DNA of 64,000 nt from Verrucomicrobiota bacterium (lineage in GTDB: Bacteria > Verrucomicrobiota > Kiritimatiellia > CAIQIC01 > JAGNIJ01). Position 1 is the first letter of the stretch. Each line of letters opens with the position of its first letter. A program made the translations under genes and the position numbers. The notes under the pieces were generated by a model. It saw nothing but the letters and a program-made list of their open reading frames with translations. It was not told where the DNA came from and searched no databases. The stretch spans positions 1 to 64,000 of the forward strand of contig JAKLGK010000006.1 in the NCBI GenBank assembly GCA_022710725.1, in the 5' to 3' direction. This document shows positions 1-7,916 of the stretch, one piece after another.

Positions 1-1
1 C

Positions 2-84
2 GGCTCCTATGGGTTGAGGTCCCGGGCGCGGATCCGGCTTCGCCTTAGGCTATGCCGGGACGAGACCGTCCGCGCCCAGGAGCC
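2..84. other. Long nested imperfect hairpin of unknown nature
   Basis: Bases 2-8 pair perfectly with 78-84, bases 24-32 with 69-77, and inside these 34-38 with 54-58 and 42-45 with 47-50, giving a branched hairpin of about 83 bp. It could be the tail of a structured RNA, a terminator of a gene left of the window, or a recombination site. I looked for integron attC core sequences, a 4.5S/SRP loop and a 5S rRNA and found none, so no function is assigned. Confidence 0.45.
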
Positions 85-216
85 ATTTTAACAAGGACCC
101 CATTCAGGGCTTAGATGAGAGTCAAGCCGCCACGCCCAATGATAGAGCGGTGATTACAAAGCCGATTGCCTTCATTGCGTGTCTCCTTTTTTCGGACAAC
201 TCCCCCTCGGAAAAGT

Positions 217-280
217 TGCTCCGATACTGGAGCCTTTTAAGCCCGTCCTTTGGCTACGGTCAAGTTCCGAAATCGGAGCA
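217..280. promoter_or_regulatory. Inverted repeat upstream of the XRE regulator (possible autoregulatory operator)
   Basis: TGCTCCGAT at 217-225 is repeated in exact inverted orientation as ATCGGAGCA at 272-280, just before the start codon at 287. The right arm includes the GGAG that would serve as ribosome binding site. Binding of the regulator to its own upstream repeat would be typical of small XRE proteins, but this is inference. Confidence 0.4.
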
Positions 281-286
281 TGACAC

Positions 287-514
287 ATGCCGGAAAATAT
301 CGTGGGGACGCAAGTGCGGCGGCTACGCTATCAGCAGGAACTTTCTCAAGCGTTGTTGGCTGCCAAGCTGAACCGGCTGGGGTGGGACATTAGCCGAGGA
401 ACACTGGCAAAGATTGAAGCCGGAATTCGTTGTATTTCAGACAAAGAAGTGTTCCTGCTGGCAAAGGCCCTGAAGGTGCCTCTCAACCAGTTGTATTCAG
501 GCGGGCGCGCCTGA
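287..514 (+). CDS. Small XRE/Cro-C1-type helix-turn-helix regulator
   Basis: A 75-residue protein made almost entirely of one Cro/C1-type helix-turn-helix domain: VGTQVRRLRYQQELSQALLA at about residues 6-25, then a recognition-helix region (ISRGTLAKIEAG) and a closing helix (EVFLLAKALKVPLNQLY). Single-domain proteins of this type are usually DNA-binding repressors. The ATG at 287 is preceded by GGAG about 8 bp upstream, which lies in the right arm of a 9-bp inverted repeat. The gene stands alone and looks less GC-biased than the rest of the window, which fits an accessory or acquired gene. The target is unknown. Confidence 0.7.
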   Translation: MPENIVGTQVRRLRYQQELSQALLAAKLNRLGWDISRGTLAKIEAGIRCISDKEVFLLAKALKVPLNQLYSGGRA

Positions 515-1089
515 TCTGGTGTCCAACAACCTGCGAGGGAAGGAGAGTCGCCGCCTTTTTTCGGGGAGACGACAACTCTGCGCCCCGCGAAGCCCCCGCC
601 GGCGGGGACAACGGGCACACCCCCGCCCCCCCTTGGCGCGGTTCACGGCCACGATACCGGCCCGGCTTGGCGCGTCCCGTTGCCGGGTTCTAGCCGCCGT
701 TATCCTGTGTGTAAAAAAAGCCGTCGGCGTCCGGCCCTTGTCCTGATACCTGCCGGGAGAGATCGGGCCGATTCTCTTTCACCATGCGTATCCCCTTGAA
801 GCCGCTGGCCTGCTACAATGCCCGCTAGTGGCCTTTAAACGCCCGTGGCGGGGCGATCTGTAGGGTTAAATAGAATGGTGAACTACCGTTCAGTTTCCAT
901 GCTGCAACATTTTTTCGGGGGCTCGTGTCTTGCTCCCCGGCCCGCTGGCCGCCTGTCCTGAACACTTCCGCGAACGTCGGCAACCGTCACGGCTTTCAAT
1001 GCCCATGATAAAAAAAGTGATATAAGAAGTGGCCTGAATCAGAGCCATGATTAAAAGAAAAGCCAATATTCACAAGGGTTTTGTGAGAT
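515..1089. other. Gene-free stretch between XRE gene and tRNA-Asp
   Basis: About 575 bp in which I see no convincing coding sequence on either strand. It contains a perfect 14-bp GC palindrome at 594-607, runs of C and G around 610-660, and a clearly AT-richer part from about 870 to 1085. I found no homology-like signal for a known RNA. Confidence 0.5.
1070..1086 (-). terminator. Weak hairpin downstream of tRNA-Asp
   Basis: TCACAA (1070-1075) pairs with TTGTGA (1081-1086), just past the 3' end of the tRNA on the minus strand. The minus-strand sequence that follows is T-rich (complement of the A-rich run at 1051-1062). The stem is only 6 bp, so this is a tentative intrinsic terminator. Confidence 0.3.
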
Positions 1090-1166
1090 TGGCGGGGACG
1101 ACGGGACTCGAACCCGCAACACCCAGATCGACAATCTGGTACTCTAACCAATTGAGCTACGTCCCC
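1090..1166 (-). tRNA. tRNA-Asp (anticodon GTC), CCA encoded
   Basis: Read on the minus strand, the acceptor stem GGGGACG (from 1166 down) pairs with CGTCCCC (1100-1094). It is followed by discriminator G at 1093 and an encoded CCA at 1092-1090. The anticodon arm CCAGA/TCTGG encloses the loop TTGTCGA, giving anticodon GTC. The T arm contains GGTTCGAGTCC. All cloverleaf parts are present, and discriminator G is normal for tRNA-Asp. Confidence 0.97.
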
Positions 1167-1186
1167 GGCCCACGCAAAACGGAAGC

Positions 1187-1214
1187 AGTCTAGTCGGCGC
1201 GGCCCGTTTTTCAA
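1187..1214 (-). promoter_or_regulatory. Sigma-70-like promoter for tRNA-Asp
   Basis: On the minus strand TTGAAA (1214-1209) is followed after 16 bp by TAGACT (1192-1187). This would start transcription about a dozen bases before the tRNA 5' end. The match is by eye. Confidence 0.45.
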
Positions 1215-1235
1215 GCGGAAACCACGCGCTTTTTT

Positions 1236-2456
1236 TCAGAACGATTTCAGAGGGTGGATCACCAGCCCGTCGCGCAGCTTCGGTTCGAACCACGTGCTCT
1301 TGGGCGGCATGGTCAGGCCGCGGTCCGCGACGGCCATGAGCTGCTCCACGGTGGTCGGGTAGAGCGAGAACGCCGCGGCGGCGCGCCCGCTCCGGACGCG
1401 CGCCTCGAGCTCCTTCGTGCCGTGGATCCCGCCGACGAACTCGATGCGCGGGTTCTTGCGCGGGTCGTCGATGCCGAGCACCGGCCCGAGCAGGCGGTCC
1501 TGGAGCACGCTGGCGTCGAGCGAGGCCACCGGGTCCTCCATCGCGGCGGACGGCCAGGAGAGCCGGTGCCACTGGTTGCCGAGGAAGAGGTGCACGCGGC
1601 CCGGGTGCTCCGGCGCGGGGTGGGCGGCCGGCGTCACTTCGAACGTCTCGCCGACGAGGCGGAGGAAGTCCGCCGGGGCGAGGCCGTTGAGGTCGCGCAC
1701 GCACCGGTTGTAGGGCAGGATCTTCAGGCGGCTTGCCGGAAAGAGCACCGCGAGGAACCAGTCGCTCTCCTCCGCGGCCGGGCCGCCGGCCGCGCGCCGC
1801 TCGCGGGCGATGCGGGCCGCGGCGGCCGCCCGGTGGTGGCCGTCGGCAATGTACGCGGCGGGGACCGCGGCGAAGAGGCGCTCGAGGGCCGCCGGGTCCC
1901 GGGCCTTCCAGATTTCGTGCCGGATGCCGTCGGCGGCCGTCACGTCGTACAGGGGCGGGACGCGGCATTCCCCGCTCACGAGGCGGTCGACCTCGGGCTG
2001 GTCGCGGTAGGCGAGCAGGACCGGCCCGGTGTGGGCCTCGACGGCCACCAGGTGGCGCGTCCGGTCGTCCTCCGGGGCCTGCCGCGTTTTCTCGTGCTTG
2101 CGGATCACGTTGTGCGCGTAGTCGTCGGCGTGGCAGACGGCGATCAGGCCGGTCTGCGCGTGGGCGCCCCAGGTCAGCCGGTAGAGGTACAGGCCGGGCT
2201 CCGGGTCGGGAAGGAGCGTGCCGCGGTCGCGGAACGCGGCGAAGTTGGCGGCCGCGGTCCGGTACACGATCTCGTCGTAAAGCCCGGTGCCGTCGGGCAG
2301 GTCGATCTCCGGCCGGGAAACGTGGAAGAAGCAATCCGGGTTGCCCTCCGCCTGCCGGCGGGCCTCGGCGGTGTCGACGACGTCGTACGGCGGGCTGGCC
2401 ACGCGGGCGGCGCGATCGGCGGGCGGGCGAAGGGCCTGGAAGGCTTTGATGCGCAT
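1236..2456 (-). CDS. DUF1015 family protein
   Basis: A 406-residue soluble protein with the marks of the DUF1015 family: the N-terminal ASPPYDVV motif at about 21-28, the NPDCFFHVSRPE region, and the IADGHHRAAAA motif in the middle. The family has a ParB/sulfiredoxin-like fold. Related archaeal ParB-fold proteins phosphorylate free serine, so a small-molecule kinase role is possible, but it is not shown here. AAGGA lies 8 bp before the ATG at 2456. The gene follows the histidine kinase by 83 bp on the same strand and precedes tRNA-Asp. Nothing links it functionally to the kinase. Confidence 0.88.
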   Translation of the reverse strand: MRIKAFQALRPPADRAARVASPPYDVVDTAEARRQAEGNPDCFFHVSRPEIDLPDGTGLYDEIVYRTAAANFAAFRDRGTLLPDPEPGLYLYRLTWGAHAQTGLIAVCHADDYAHNVIRKHEKTRQAPEDDRTRHLVAVEAHTGPVLLAYRDQPEVDRLVSGECRVPPLYDVTAADGIRHEIWKARDPAALERLFAAVPAAYIADGHHRAAAAARIARERRAAGGPAAEESDWFLAVLFPASRLKILPYNRCVRDLNGLAPADFLRLVGETFEVTPAAHPAPEHPGRVHLFLGNQWHRLSWPSAAMEDPVASLDASVLQDRLLGPVLGIDDPRKNPRIEFVGGIHGTKELEARVRSGRAAAAFSLYPTTVEQLMAVADRGLTMPPKSTWFEPKLRDGLVIHPLKSF

Positions 2457-2539
2457 CGAAACAATCCTTGTTGGTGCGGTTCAGCTCACTCGGCGGATGT
2501 CGTATAGCACGGGCGCGGCCCGCTTGTCCACCGCCGGCC

Positions 2540-5215
2540 TCACGAGGGCGCGGCGCCCGCCCGGTCGAGCACCTCCCGGACGGTGCGGGCGAGCGAGTGG
2601 GCCTCGAAGGGTTTCTGCACGATCCCCTGCGGCGCGATCGACGGGTCCAGCTCGGGCGCCCCGGGCTCCAGGACGTAGCCGCTGGAGATGATGACCGGCA
2701 CGCGCGGCGCCAGGACGCGGATCCGCTGGAGCGTCTCGAGCCCGGACAACTCGGGCATGGTCAGGTCCAGCAGGATGAGATCGGGCGGATTGGCCTCGAC
2801 GAGGCGCAACGCCTCCGGCCCGTTGGCGGCCTCCTCCACGGTGTAGCCCCAGCGATGGAGGATGACGCGGACGATCTCGCGGACGGCGGCCTCGTCGTCC
2901 ACCACCAGCAGCCGTTCCCGCCCGCCGCGCACGGCGGGTTCCGCGGGGCCGGCCGGCTTCGCGGCGCCGGCCGGCTGGGCCAGGCGGGGCAGGTAGAGGC
3001 TGAAGGTGGAGCCCTGGCGGACCTCCGAGTAGCAGGTGATCCACCCGCCATGCTGCTTGACGATGCCGTAGGACATGGCCAGGCCGAGGCCGGTGCCGCG
3101 CCCGGGGCCCTTGGTGGTGAAAAACGGCTCGAAGAGGTGCCGCTGCACCTCCGGGGCCATGCCGTGCCCGGTGTCCTCGACCGAGACCTTCACGAAGTCG
3201 CCCTCCCGCGCGTCGAGCCACTGGCGGGCCTCGTCGCGCTCGATGCGGACGTTGCGCGTCCGGATCGTCAGCCGGCCGCCGGACGGCATGGCGTCCACGG
3301 AGTTCATGGAGAGGTTCATGAGGACCTGGTGGATCTGCGTCGCGTCCGCGGCGACGTCCCACAGGTCGGTCTGCAGTTCCAGGCGGAACTCGATCCGCGG
3401 GTTCACGCTGTGGCGGAGCAACTCGTGCAACTCGCGGGCGAGGCGGTTGACGGCGCAGGCCTGGAGCTGCAGGGTGCTGCGCCGGGAGAAGCCGAGCAGC
3501 TGGTTCACCAGCTCGGCGGCGCGGCGGGCGGCCTGGCGGGCCGGCTCGAGGTACTGGCGGAGGCCGGAGGCCCGGGGCAGCTCCATGTCGGCCATGGACA
3601 GGTTGCCGAGGATGCCGGTCAGGAGGTTGTTGAAGTCGTGCGCGATGCCGCCGGCGAGGCGGCCGATGGCCTCCATCTTCTGCGCCTGCCGGAGTTCGTC
3701 CTCGAGCTGCCGCTGGCGGGTCAGGTCCCGGAACATCCACAGGCGCGCGGTGACCTCGCCGCCGGGCCCGGTGGCGGGGGCGGAGTAAACGGAAAGGGTC
3801 TGGCGGCGCGGCGACATCAGCTCCCATTCCTCGACCGCGATGTCGGCGGGGTTCTCGGTGAACTGCCGGACGTGGAAGATGTCGCCGGCCCCGGCGGCGA
3901 GCTTGCCGCGGATCAGCTCCGCCAGCCGGTCCAACGTGCTGCCGGAGACCGTGTTCGGCGCGAGTTCGAAGAGGTCCTCGACCCGCTGGTTGGCCGTCAC
4001 GATGCGGCCGGAGGGCCACTCCGCCATGAGGAGGCCGTCGGCGATGGACTCGTAGGCGGCGCGCAGGTGCGCGCTGATCTGCTCCAGCTTCTGCTGCGAT
4101 TCGTGCAGGCGCCCCGTCCGCTGTTCGACCAGGTGTTCAAGGTCCGCGCGGCTCTGGCGCACCTCCCGGATCATGCGGTTGAACGCCTCGGCGAGGTGGT
4201 GGATTTCGCGGGGCCCCTGCTCGGGGACGGTGACGGTGAGGTCGCCCCGGCCCACGCGCTGGGCCGCCGCCGCGGCCTCGACGATGGGGCGCGCCAGCCG
4301 CCGGCTCTGCAGGCTGCCGAGCAGGTAGACGACGGCGATGGTGATGAACACCATGCCGCTCAACAGCAGCAGCCCCATCCACAGCGGGGTCAGGATCTCG
4401 CGGTGGGGGCGGAGCCCCACGAGGATCCAGGGGCTGGCGGAGCCGATGTGGTCGGGCCCGAGCACCATGGCGGCGTACGCGAAACGCTGGCCGTCGGGCT
4501 GCCGGTAGAATCCCTGGGGGTTGCCGGACCAGAAACTCGCGGGCCGGTCCGGGTCGAATTTCTGGAGCGCGCGGGCCGGGTCGGGGTGATCGAGGACGTT
4601 GCCCCCCGTGTCCATGAGCATCAGGTACCCGCCCTGGCCCAGCCGCAGGCCGCGGAGCGTCTCCGCGACGCGGTCGAAGGGGCAGCGCGCGCTCAACACG
4701 TAGCGGGTCTGGCCGTCCGCCCCGGTGATCGGCGCGAAGAAGCGCAGGAACAGGCCGTCCTGCCCGATGATCCGGCCGGGCGGCGAGACGCTGCTCTGCC
4801 CCTCGATCGCCTTCCGGAAGCAGTCCGTGTACTGTTCGTTCTCCCAGTTCTCGTAGCTCGAGGAGGCGACCACGCCGCCGCCCCGGTCGTAGACCGTGAT
4901 GTCGGAGAACAGCCGGCTCATGGTCTTCATCTGCTGCATGTCCCGCAGCATGAGATCCACGTCGCCGCCCGGCAGGCTCCAGGCGGGGTTGGCGGCGAGC
5001 AGCTGCAGGTCGGCGGCGGCCCGCTGCATCACGTAGCCGATCTGGTGGCCGGCCACGCGGACCAGCGTGCGCAGCACCCGGATCTCCCCGCGCACCAGTG
5101 ACTGGTAGGCTATGATCTCCGCGGTGACGAGGAAGAACAGCAGCGGCAGCAGTCCGGCGAACAGCGTGGCGGCGAGGGCCTGCGCGCGGATCGAGGGGCG
5201 GCGGACCGGCCTCAT
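2540..5215 (-). CDS. Membrane hybrid sensor histidine kinase (Cache-like sensor, HAMP, PAS, HisKA, HATPase, receiver)
   Basis: An 891-residue hybrid kinase. In order: a transmembrane helix at about 13-37, an extracytoplasmic Cache-like sensor to about 270, a second membrane helix at about 277-300, HAMP (300-350), a coiled segment, PAS (about 395-505), HisKA with GGIAHDFNNLL (phospho-acceptor His526), HATPase_c with the EDTGHGM N/G1 region and TGLGLAM G2 box, then a C-terminal receiver domain with VVDDE and acceptor Asp817 in LILLDLTMP. The same frame is open further upstream through the next gene, but the ATG at 5215 overlaps that gene's stop as ATGA and begins at the membrane helix, so I start there. 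The coupling to the binding lipoprotein suggests that this protein is the signal input. No output regulator or HPt protein is nearby. Confidence 0.93.
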   Translation of the reverse strand: MRPVRRPSIRAQALAATLFAGLLPLLFFLVTAEIIAYQSLVRGEIRVLRTLVRVAGHQIGYVMQRAAADLQLLAANPAWSLPGGDVDLMLRDMQQMKTMSRLFSDITVYDRGGGVVASSSYENWENEQYTDCFRKAIEGQSSVSPPGRIIGQDGLFLRFFAPITGADGQTRYVLSARCPFDRVAETLRGLRLGQGGYLMLMDTGGNVLDHPDPARALQKFDPDRPASFWSGNPQGFYRQPDGQRFAYAAMVLGPDHIGSASPWILVGLRPHREILTPLWMGLLLLSGMVFITIAVVYLLGSLQSRRLARPIVEAAAAAQRVGRGDLTVTVPEQGPREIHHLAEAFNRMIREVRQSRADLEHLVEQRTGRLHESQQKLEQISAHLRAAYESIADGLLMAEWPSGRIVTANQRVEDLFELAPNTVSGSTLDRLAELIRGKLAAGAGDIFHVRQFTENPADIAVEEWELMSPRRQTLSVYSAPATGPGGEVTARLWMFRDLTRQRQLEDELRQAQKMEAIGRLAGGIAHDFNNLLTGILGNLSMADMELPRASGLRQYLEPARQAARRAAELVNQLLGFSRRSTLQLQACAVNRLARELHELLRHSVNPRIEFRLELQTDLWDVAADATQIHQVLMNLSMNSVDAMPSGGRLTIRTRNVRIERDEARQWLDAREGDFVKVSVEDTGHGMAPEVQRHLFEPFFTTKGPGRGTGLGLAMSYGIVKQHGGWITCYSEVRQGSTFSLYLPRLAQPAGAAKPAGPAEPAVRGGRERLLVVDDEAAVREIVRVILHRWGYTVEEAANGPEALRLVEANPPDLILLDLTMPELSGLETLQRIRVLAPRVPVIISSGYVLEPGAPELDPSIAPQGIVQKPFEAHSLARTVREVLDRAGAAPS

Positions 5216-6318
5216 GGGTCCGCCGTCCCCGGCCCGAGCCCGAGCGCTCCCCGGAGGCGGCGGACCTCCGCGGCCGTGGAGTTGTACATGCGGAGGCGGG
5301 CCACGTCCGGCTTGAGGTAGTAGCTGCTCCGGGCGCGGATCGCGGCGGGCGGGAACACCGCCGGGTCCTCGAGGAGGGCGGGGGACATCAGGGCGCGCGC
5401 CGCGCGGTTCGGCGTGGCGTAGTGGAGGAAGGCGGCGTTCTGCGCGGCGATGTCCGGCTCCATCAGGAAGTCCATGAACGCCAGCGCCGCCTCGACGTTC
5501 CGCGCGTCGCGCGGGAAGCAGAAGCAGTCCACCCAGAGCGGCACGCCCTCGGGCGGGAGCACGATCCCGATCTGGCTGTTCGTGGCCGCGATCCGGGCCG
5601 CGTCCCCGTTGTACAGCACGCCCAGCGCGGCCTCGCCGGAATTCAGGGCCTCCTGGATGGTCGTGGCGTCCGTGTACTCGAGGACCAGGGGGGCCTGGCG
5701 GAGGATCCGCTCGCGGGCCTCCTCGAGCTCGCGCGGATCGCCGGAATTCATCGGGTGGCCGAGCGACAGCAGCGTCACCGCGAACACTTCCTGGAAATCG
5801 ACGGGCATCATGATGCGTCCGCGGTAGCGCTCGTCCCAGAGCGCCTCCCAGGCGGCGGGCGGCTCGGGCGCCTGGTCCTTGCGGTAGGCCAGCAGCGTGC
5901 AGCCGAAATGGTACGGCGCCGCGTAGTCCGGGTTGATGTCGGGGGGCAGCGTCGTGCCGGGCGGATCGAGATGGCGCAGCCCGGCCAGGCGGGAGGCGTC
6001 CATGGTCCGGAGCAACTGGAGGTCGATGAGCGTCTGGATGACGCTTTCGTCCACGATGACCAGGTCGCTGCGGCCGGGATCGGAGCGGATCAGGCCGACG
6101 AGTTCGTCCTGAGTGGCGAAGGTCTGGTAGTCCACGGGGATGCCCGTCCGCTCGGTGAACTGCTCCACCAGCGCCGGATCGATGTAGTCCTCCCAGTTCA
6201 GGACCCGGAGCAGGCGCTCGGCCGGCGGCTCGGTTCCCGGCGGGGCGGAACTCCGCCCGCACCCGGCCGCCAACATCGCGGCGCACACGGCCAAGCCCGG
6301 CCAGGTCAGTCGGTTCAT
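5212..6318 (-). CDS. Polyamine-type (PotD/PotF-like) solute-binding lipoprotein
   Basis: A 368-residue lipoprotein with signal peptide and lipobox LAAG|C20. The mature part follows the spermidine/putrescine-binding family closely: NWEDYIDPALVEQF at its start, APYHFGCTLLAYR, a PVDFQEVFAV..LG..MNSGDP hinge region, SGEAALGVLYNGDAARIA and LWVDCFCFPRDARN, including the Trp-x-Asp that usually contacts the amine. There are no ABC permease or ATPase genes nearby. Instead the stop overlaps the start of a hybrid histidine kinase. This resembles the NspS-MbaA arrangement, in which a PotD homologue presents polyamine to a membrane sensor. The ligand (polyamine or a related cation) is inferred from family membership only. 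Confidence 0.9.
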   Translation of the reverse strand: MNRLTWPGLAVCAAMLAAGCGRSSAPPGTEPPAERLLRVLNWEDYIDPALVEQFTERTGIPVDYQTFATQDELVGLIRSDPGRSDLVIVDESVIQTLIDLQLLRTMDASRLAGLRHLDPPGTTLPPDINPDYAAPYHFGCTLLAYRKDQAPEPPAAWEALWDERYRGRIMMPVDFQEVFAVTLLSLGHPMNSGDPRELEEARERILRQAPLVLEYTDATTIQEALNSGEAALGVLYNGDAARIAATNSQIGIVLPPEGVPLWVDCFCFPRDARNVEAALAFMDFLMEPDIAAQNAAFLHYATPNRAARALMSPALLEDPAVFPPAAIRARSSYYLKPDVARLRMYNSTAAEVRRLRGALGLGPGTADP

Positions 6319-6447
6319 GGTGTCGGCATGCCTTGCTGGCTTGGATAGTACGGGCGGCGCGAGCGGCGGTCAAGACGGCGCGCCGCTGCTTTACACGGGG
6401 GGCGGGTTCCTTTACCATGCCGGGGAGTCAGGCGAAAGGAGCGGTGC

Positions 6448-7188
6448 ATGGCCCGGGAGCAGAAAACGGCGCGGTCCAGGTTCAAGCGGGTATTGCTCAA
6501 GTTGAGCGGCGAGGCGCTCCAGGACCGCGAGGGCGGGCAGAGCTTGAGCCCCGCCATCCTCGCGTCCATCACGGGTCAGGTCCGCGCCGCGCGGGCGCTG
6601 GGCGTGCAGGTCGCCATCGTCGTCGGCGGCGGGAACATCTTCCGCGGCCTGCCGGGCGAGGGGCACGGCATCGACCGCGTCACGGGCGACTACATGGGCA
6701 TGCTCGCGACCATGATCAACGCCCTGGCGATCCAGGCGACGCTCTCCCGCAACGGCGTGGACGCCCGCGCGATCAGCGCCATCGCCATGCCCGCCCTGGC
6801 GGATACCTTCTCGCGCCGCACCGCCGTCCACCACCTCGACAAGGGCCGCGTCGTCGTCTTCGGCGCCGGCACGGGCAACCCGTTCTTCACCACCGACACC
6901 GCCGCCGCGCTGCGCGCGAGCGAGATCGGCGCCGACCTGCTGCTCAAGGCGACCAAGGTGGACGGCATCTACACCGAGGATCCCGTGAAGAACCCGAAGG
7001 CGCGCCGGTTCACGACGCTGACCTACCAGGAGGCGCTCCAGCGCCAGCTCAAGGTCATGGACGCCGCCGCGTTCTCGCTCTGCCAGGAGAACCGGATACC
7101 GATCATCGTCTTCAACTTCTTCAAGAGGAACGAACTGGTCCGCGCGCTCAAGGGGGAGGCCGTCGGCACCCTCGTCCGCGCCGGTTGA
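6448..7188 (+). CDS. pyrH: UMP kinase
   Basis: A 246-residue amino-acid-kinase-fold enzyme that phosphorylates UMP to UDP in pyrimidine synthesis. Visible family motifs are KRVLLKLSGEAL near residue 13, VVGGGNIFRG, DYMGMLATMINALA and the FGAGTGNPFFTTDTAAALRA loop. KVDGIYTEDP follows. The length is normal for bacterial PyrH. The ATG at 6448 has AAAGGAG about 7 bp upstream. It is followed after 14 bp by frr, the classic pyrH-frr pair. The gene is divergent from the binding-protein/kinase operon. Confidence 0.98.
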   Translation: MAREQKTARSRFKRVLLKLSGEALQDREGGQSLSPAILASITGQVRAARALGVQVAIVVGGGNIFRGLPGEGHGIDRVTGDYMGMLATMINALAIQATLSRNGVDARAISAIAMPALADTFSRRTAVHHLDKGRVVVFGAGTGNPFFTTDTAAALRASEIGADLLLKATKVDGIYTEDPVKNPKARRFTTLTYQEALQRQLKVMDAAAFSLCQENRIPIIVFNFFKRNELVRALKGEAVGTLVRAG

Positions 7189-7202
7189 ACAAGGAGACCG
7201 CC

Positions 7203-7766
7203 ATGGAATCGCTCGACGACGTGCTGCTGGAATCGGACGACAAGATGACCAAGGCCGTGGAGTTCCTTCAGCAGGAGCTCTCGGGGCTGCGCACCGGCAA
7301 GGCCTCGCCGAGCCTGGTGGAGAACGTCCAGGTGGAATACTACGGCACGCAGACGCGCCTGCGCCAGCTCGCGGGCATCGCCACGCCCGAGCCGCGCCTG
7401 ATCGTGATCAACCCGTACGACCCCACCTCGCTGCAGGCCATCGAGAGGGCGATCCTCGCGGCCAACATCGGCATCACGCCGATCAACGACGGCCGGATCA
7501 TCCGCATCCCGATCCCCGAGTTGAGCGAGGAGCGGCGCAAGGACCTGGTCAAGGTGGGCCACCGCATGGCGGAGGAGGCGCGCGTCGCCATCCGCAACGT
7601 CCGGCGCGAGGCGAACGACCAGATCAAGGCCCTGCAGAAGGGCGGCAAGATCACCGAGGACGAGCGGGACGAGGGGCTCAAGGAGATCCAGAACTACACC
7701 GATACCTACATCGGCAAGGTGGACGCCCTGATCGCCGCGAAGGAAAAAGACGTCCTGACGGTGTAG
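7203..7766 (+). CDS. frr: Ribosome recycling factor
   Basis: A 187-residue protein matching ribosome recycling factor along its full length: SLDDVLLESDDKMTKAVEFL, the LRTGKASPSLVE motif, the IPELSEERRKDLVK segment and the NVRREANDQIK helix. It splits post-termination ribosomes together with EF-G. A strong AAGGAG precedes the ATG at 7203. The same frame is open upstream across pyrH, but that extension is not homologous to anything and is an out-of-frame reading of pyrH. Confidence 0.98.
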   Translation: MESLDDVLLESDDKMTKAVEFLQQELSGLRTGKASPSLVENVQVEYYGTQTRLRQLAGIATPEPRLIVINPYDPTSLQAIERAILAANIGITPINDGRIIRIPIPELSEERRKDLVKVGHRMAEEARVAIRNVRREANDQIKALQKGGKITEDERDEGLKEIQNYTDTYIGKVDALIAAKEKDVLTV

Positions 7767-7772
7767 AAAGCC

Positions 7773-7836
7773 GAGCGTCCAGCGCTCACCATCCAACGCC
7801 CAAGTGTTGGAAGTTGGACGCTGGTTGTTGGACGTT
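7773..7836. repeat. TTGGA/TCCAA-rich imperfect inverted repeat after frr
   Basis: Immediately after frr, AGCGTCCAGCG and TCCAAC on one side face GTTGGA, TGGACGC and CGCTGG on the other. The right half then repeats GTTGGACG again. The element can fold into an imperfect hairpin and also reads as degenerate direct repeats of GTTGGACG. It may act as a terminator or be a member of a dispersed repeat family. Confidence 0.4.
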
Positions 7837-7845
7837 GAAAAGGCC

Positions 7846-7874
7846 TTAACATTTTGTATTCATGGCCCTATTAT
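7846..7874 (+). promoter_or_regulatory. Promoter of the beta-helix protein gene
   Basis: TTAACA at 7846-7851 and TATTAT at 7869-7874 are separated by 17 bp, in an AT-rich island 43 bp before the start codon. A very strong ribosome binding site, AAAAGGAGG, lies about 7 bp before the ATG at 7917. Confidence 0.55.
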
Positions 7875-7916
7875 AACGTTTAAGTCTCGGGTCGGCTGCA
7901 AAAAGGAGGTCGTCTC

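Noticed and set aside
2..92. Integron attC site
   Set aside because: The hairpin is suggestive, but the required core sequences at its ends are missing.
1254..2507. Long open frame antisense to the DUF1015 gene, and similar long frames elsewhere (for example 2468-5101, 27663-31421, 58379-60796)
   Set aside because: High GC produces long antisense frames. Their translations are biased in composition with no motifs, while the opposite strand has clear protein families.
5212..6318. Component of a polyamine ABC transporter
   Set aside because: No permease or ATPase genes are adjacent, and the gene is translationally coupled to a sensor kinase instead.
5216..6418. N-terminal extension of the histidine kinase
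   Set aside because: The frame is open for about 400 codons upstream, but it runs through the binding-protein gene in another frame and its translation is Arg/Ala/Pro-rich noise. The ATGA overlap and the membrane helix fix the start at 5215.
6333..7202. A pyrH-frr fusion or extended frr
   Set aside because: The frame of frr is open across pyrH, but its translation there has no family motif, while pyrH in its own frame is complete.
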